DNA of 64,000 nt from Thiocapsa sp. (GTDB lineage Bacteria; Pseudomonadota; Gammaproteobacteria; Chromatiales; Chromatiaceae): positions 1,364,001 through 1,428,000 of the forward strand of contig NZ_CP073760.1 of NCBI RefSeq assembly GCF_018399035.1, given 5' to 3'. Position numbers and translations under genes: made by a program. The stretch's first letter is position 1, and each line of letters opens with the position of its first letter. This document shows, piece after piece, positions 63,514-64,000 of this stretch. The notes under the pieces were generated by a model. The model was not told the DNA's origin and made no database searches. It saw only the letters and a list, made by a program, of their open reading frames with translations.

Positions 63514-63657
63514 TCACCGGGCGAGGTCGACACAAAAACCGAAACATGTCATCACGGTGTTCAGCTTGATTTCTGGATCGTCACTGAAGTCGGTCGAACG
63601 CAGAATGCCATCAATGTGACGGTGTGTCGCCCGGTACTCCGATGCAGTCGGAGACAC
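63514..63657 (-). CDS. Possible 47-aa small protein
   Basis: A GTG at 63657 preceded by GGGGTGAT opens a frame SPTASEYRATHRHIDGILRS and 26 more residues, ending LARs stop before the gene at 63489. It lies right after the lyase gene. It has no motif I know; it may be a small gene of the HEPN group or untranslated. Confidence 0.3.
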   Translation of the reverse strand: MSPTASEYRATHRHIDGILRSTDFSDDPEIKLNTVMTCFGFCVDLAR

Positions 63658-63658
63658 A

Positions 63659-64000
63659 TCACCCCTGCACCAGCTTCGCCAACACCGCATCCACCATCGC
63701 GCCTGCGGAGCCGGTGTAGTTGGCGGGTTCCAGGAGCGCATCGATCGCGGGCTCGCTCAGGTGTGCGGTGACCAGAGGATCGGCGAGCAGGGCGCTGCGC
63801 AGGGTGTCGCCGGCCTCCAGTGCGCGGCTGGCCGCGGCGTAGACGATGTCGTGGGCTTGATTGCGGCCGGTGTGCGGGGCCAGGCCCATCATGACGGCCT
63901 CGGCCATCAGGAATCCGCCGCCGCTGGCCAGGTTGGCGCGCATGCGCTCGGCATCGACGGTCAGACGATCGAGGATGCCGAACGCCTGTCGCAAGGCGCC
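63659..64000 (-). CDS. Fumarase/adenylosuccinate lyase-family enzyme, C-terminal part
   Basis: The last 111 or more codons carry RMRANLASGGGFLMAEAVMM, then HTGRNQAHDIVYAAASRALE and EPANYTGSAGAMVDAVLA, as in the C-terminal domain of 3-carboxy-cis,cis-muconate cycloisomerase and adenylosuccinate lyase-like proteins. The gene is cut by the window end, so its start and catalytic loop are not seen. The muconate-type annotation is the closer fit by recalled pattern. It reads toward the HEPN genes. Confidence 0.75.
   Translation of the reverse strand, partial: GALRQAFGILDRLTVDAERMRANLASGGGFLMAEAVMMGLAPHTGRNQAHDIVYAAASRALEAGDTLRSALLADPLVTAHLSEPAIDALLEPANYTGSAGAMVDAVLAKLVQG

Noticed and set aside
1..64000. 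tRNA or rRNA genes
   Set aside because: I looked for typical tRNA T-loop and CCA-end patterns by eye and saw none that held together.

Overview
The window is a GC-rich chromosome segment with almost all genes on the minus strand. It reads as a surface-polysaccharide (O-antigen, capsule or exopolysaccharide) biosynthesis region followed by a second sugar-activation cluster. Gene content and the very repeat-rich spacers suggest a gammaproteobacterium, perhaps a purple sulfur bacterium of the Chromatiaceae. That assignment is recalled impression, not a search result.

Layout: 1-1110 holds tandem 26-bp palindromic repeats nested in a 476-bp duplication, followed by a DUF218 relic. 1510-4939 carries a small hypothetical gene, a heparinase II/III-family protein and a glycosyltransferase (GT). 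5040-6650 is an array of about 190-bp repeats. 6680-9146 carries wecB and a toxin/antitoxin/third-gene operon. 9203-13142 contains a frameshifted bi-domain oxidoreductase with repeat DNA inside its coding region, a DUF29 protein and a truncated copy of the oxidoreductase. 13555-38081 is the core polysaccharide cluster: many GT4/GT2 enzymes, wecE with a GNAT acyltransferase, GtrA- and GtrB-like proteins, a GT39-like membrane protein, a PaaK/CapK-like ligase, FkbM and other methyltransferases, and a Wzy-like polymerase. Many of these genes overlap by 1-4 bases (ATGA, GTGA, TGATG), so they are probably translated as coupled operons.

38561-46400 is a decayed accessory zone. It contains a 2387-bp Tn5-like (IS4-family) element with 9-bp target duplication and a DruA-like (DUF4338) accessory gene, two GT2 genes, an IS630-family element inside a GT4 relic, an IS66 fragment, MITE-like repeats and a nucleotidyltransferase with a 41-aa partner. 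46394-50341 holds two GT4 genes and gmd; inverted copies of a 118-bp repeat flank the gmd-GT pair.

51553-60537 looks like a pathway for a CMP-activated sugar or cyclitol: a cytidylyltransferase, YhcH, a truncated inositol monophosphatase, a D-2-hydroxyacid dehydrogenase, a Gfo/Idh/MocA oxidoreductase and an unusual protein with two SIS domains. A lower-GC block (54573 to about 57660) is inserted into it, carrying an SDR, a 3-dehydroquinate-synthase-like cyclase, a second cytidylyltransferase and a second YhcH. This is the best candidate for an undescribed system here. The right end holds a putative cyclase, a HEPN-motif protein with a partner gene, and the C-terminus of a fumarase/adenylosuccinate-lyase-family enzyme that runs off the window.
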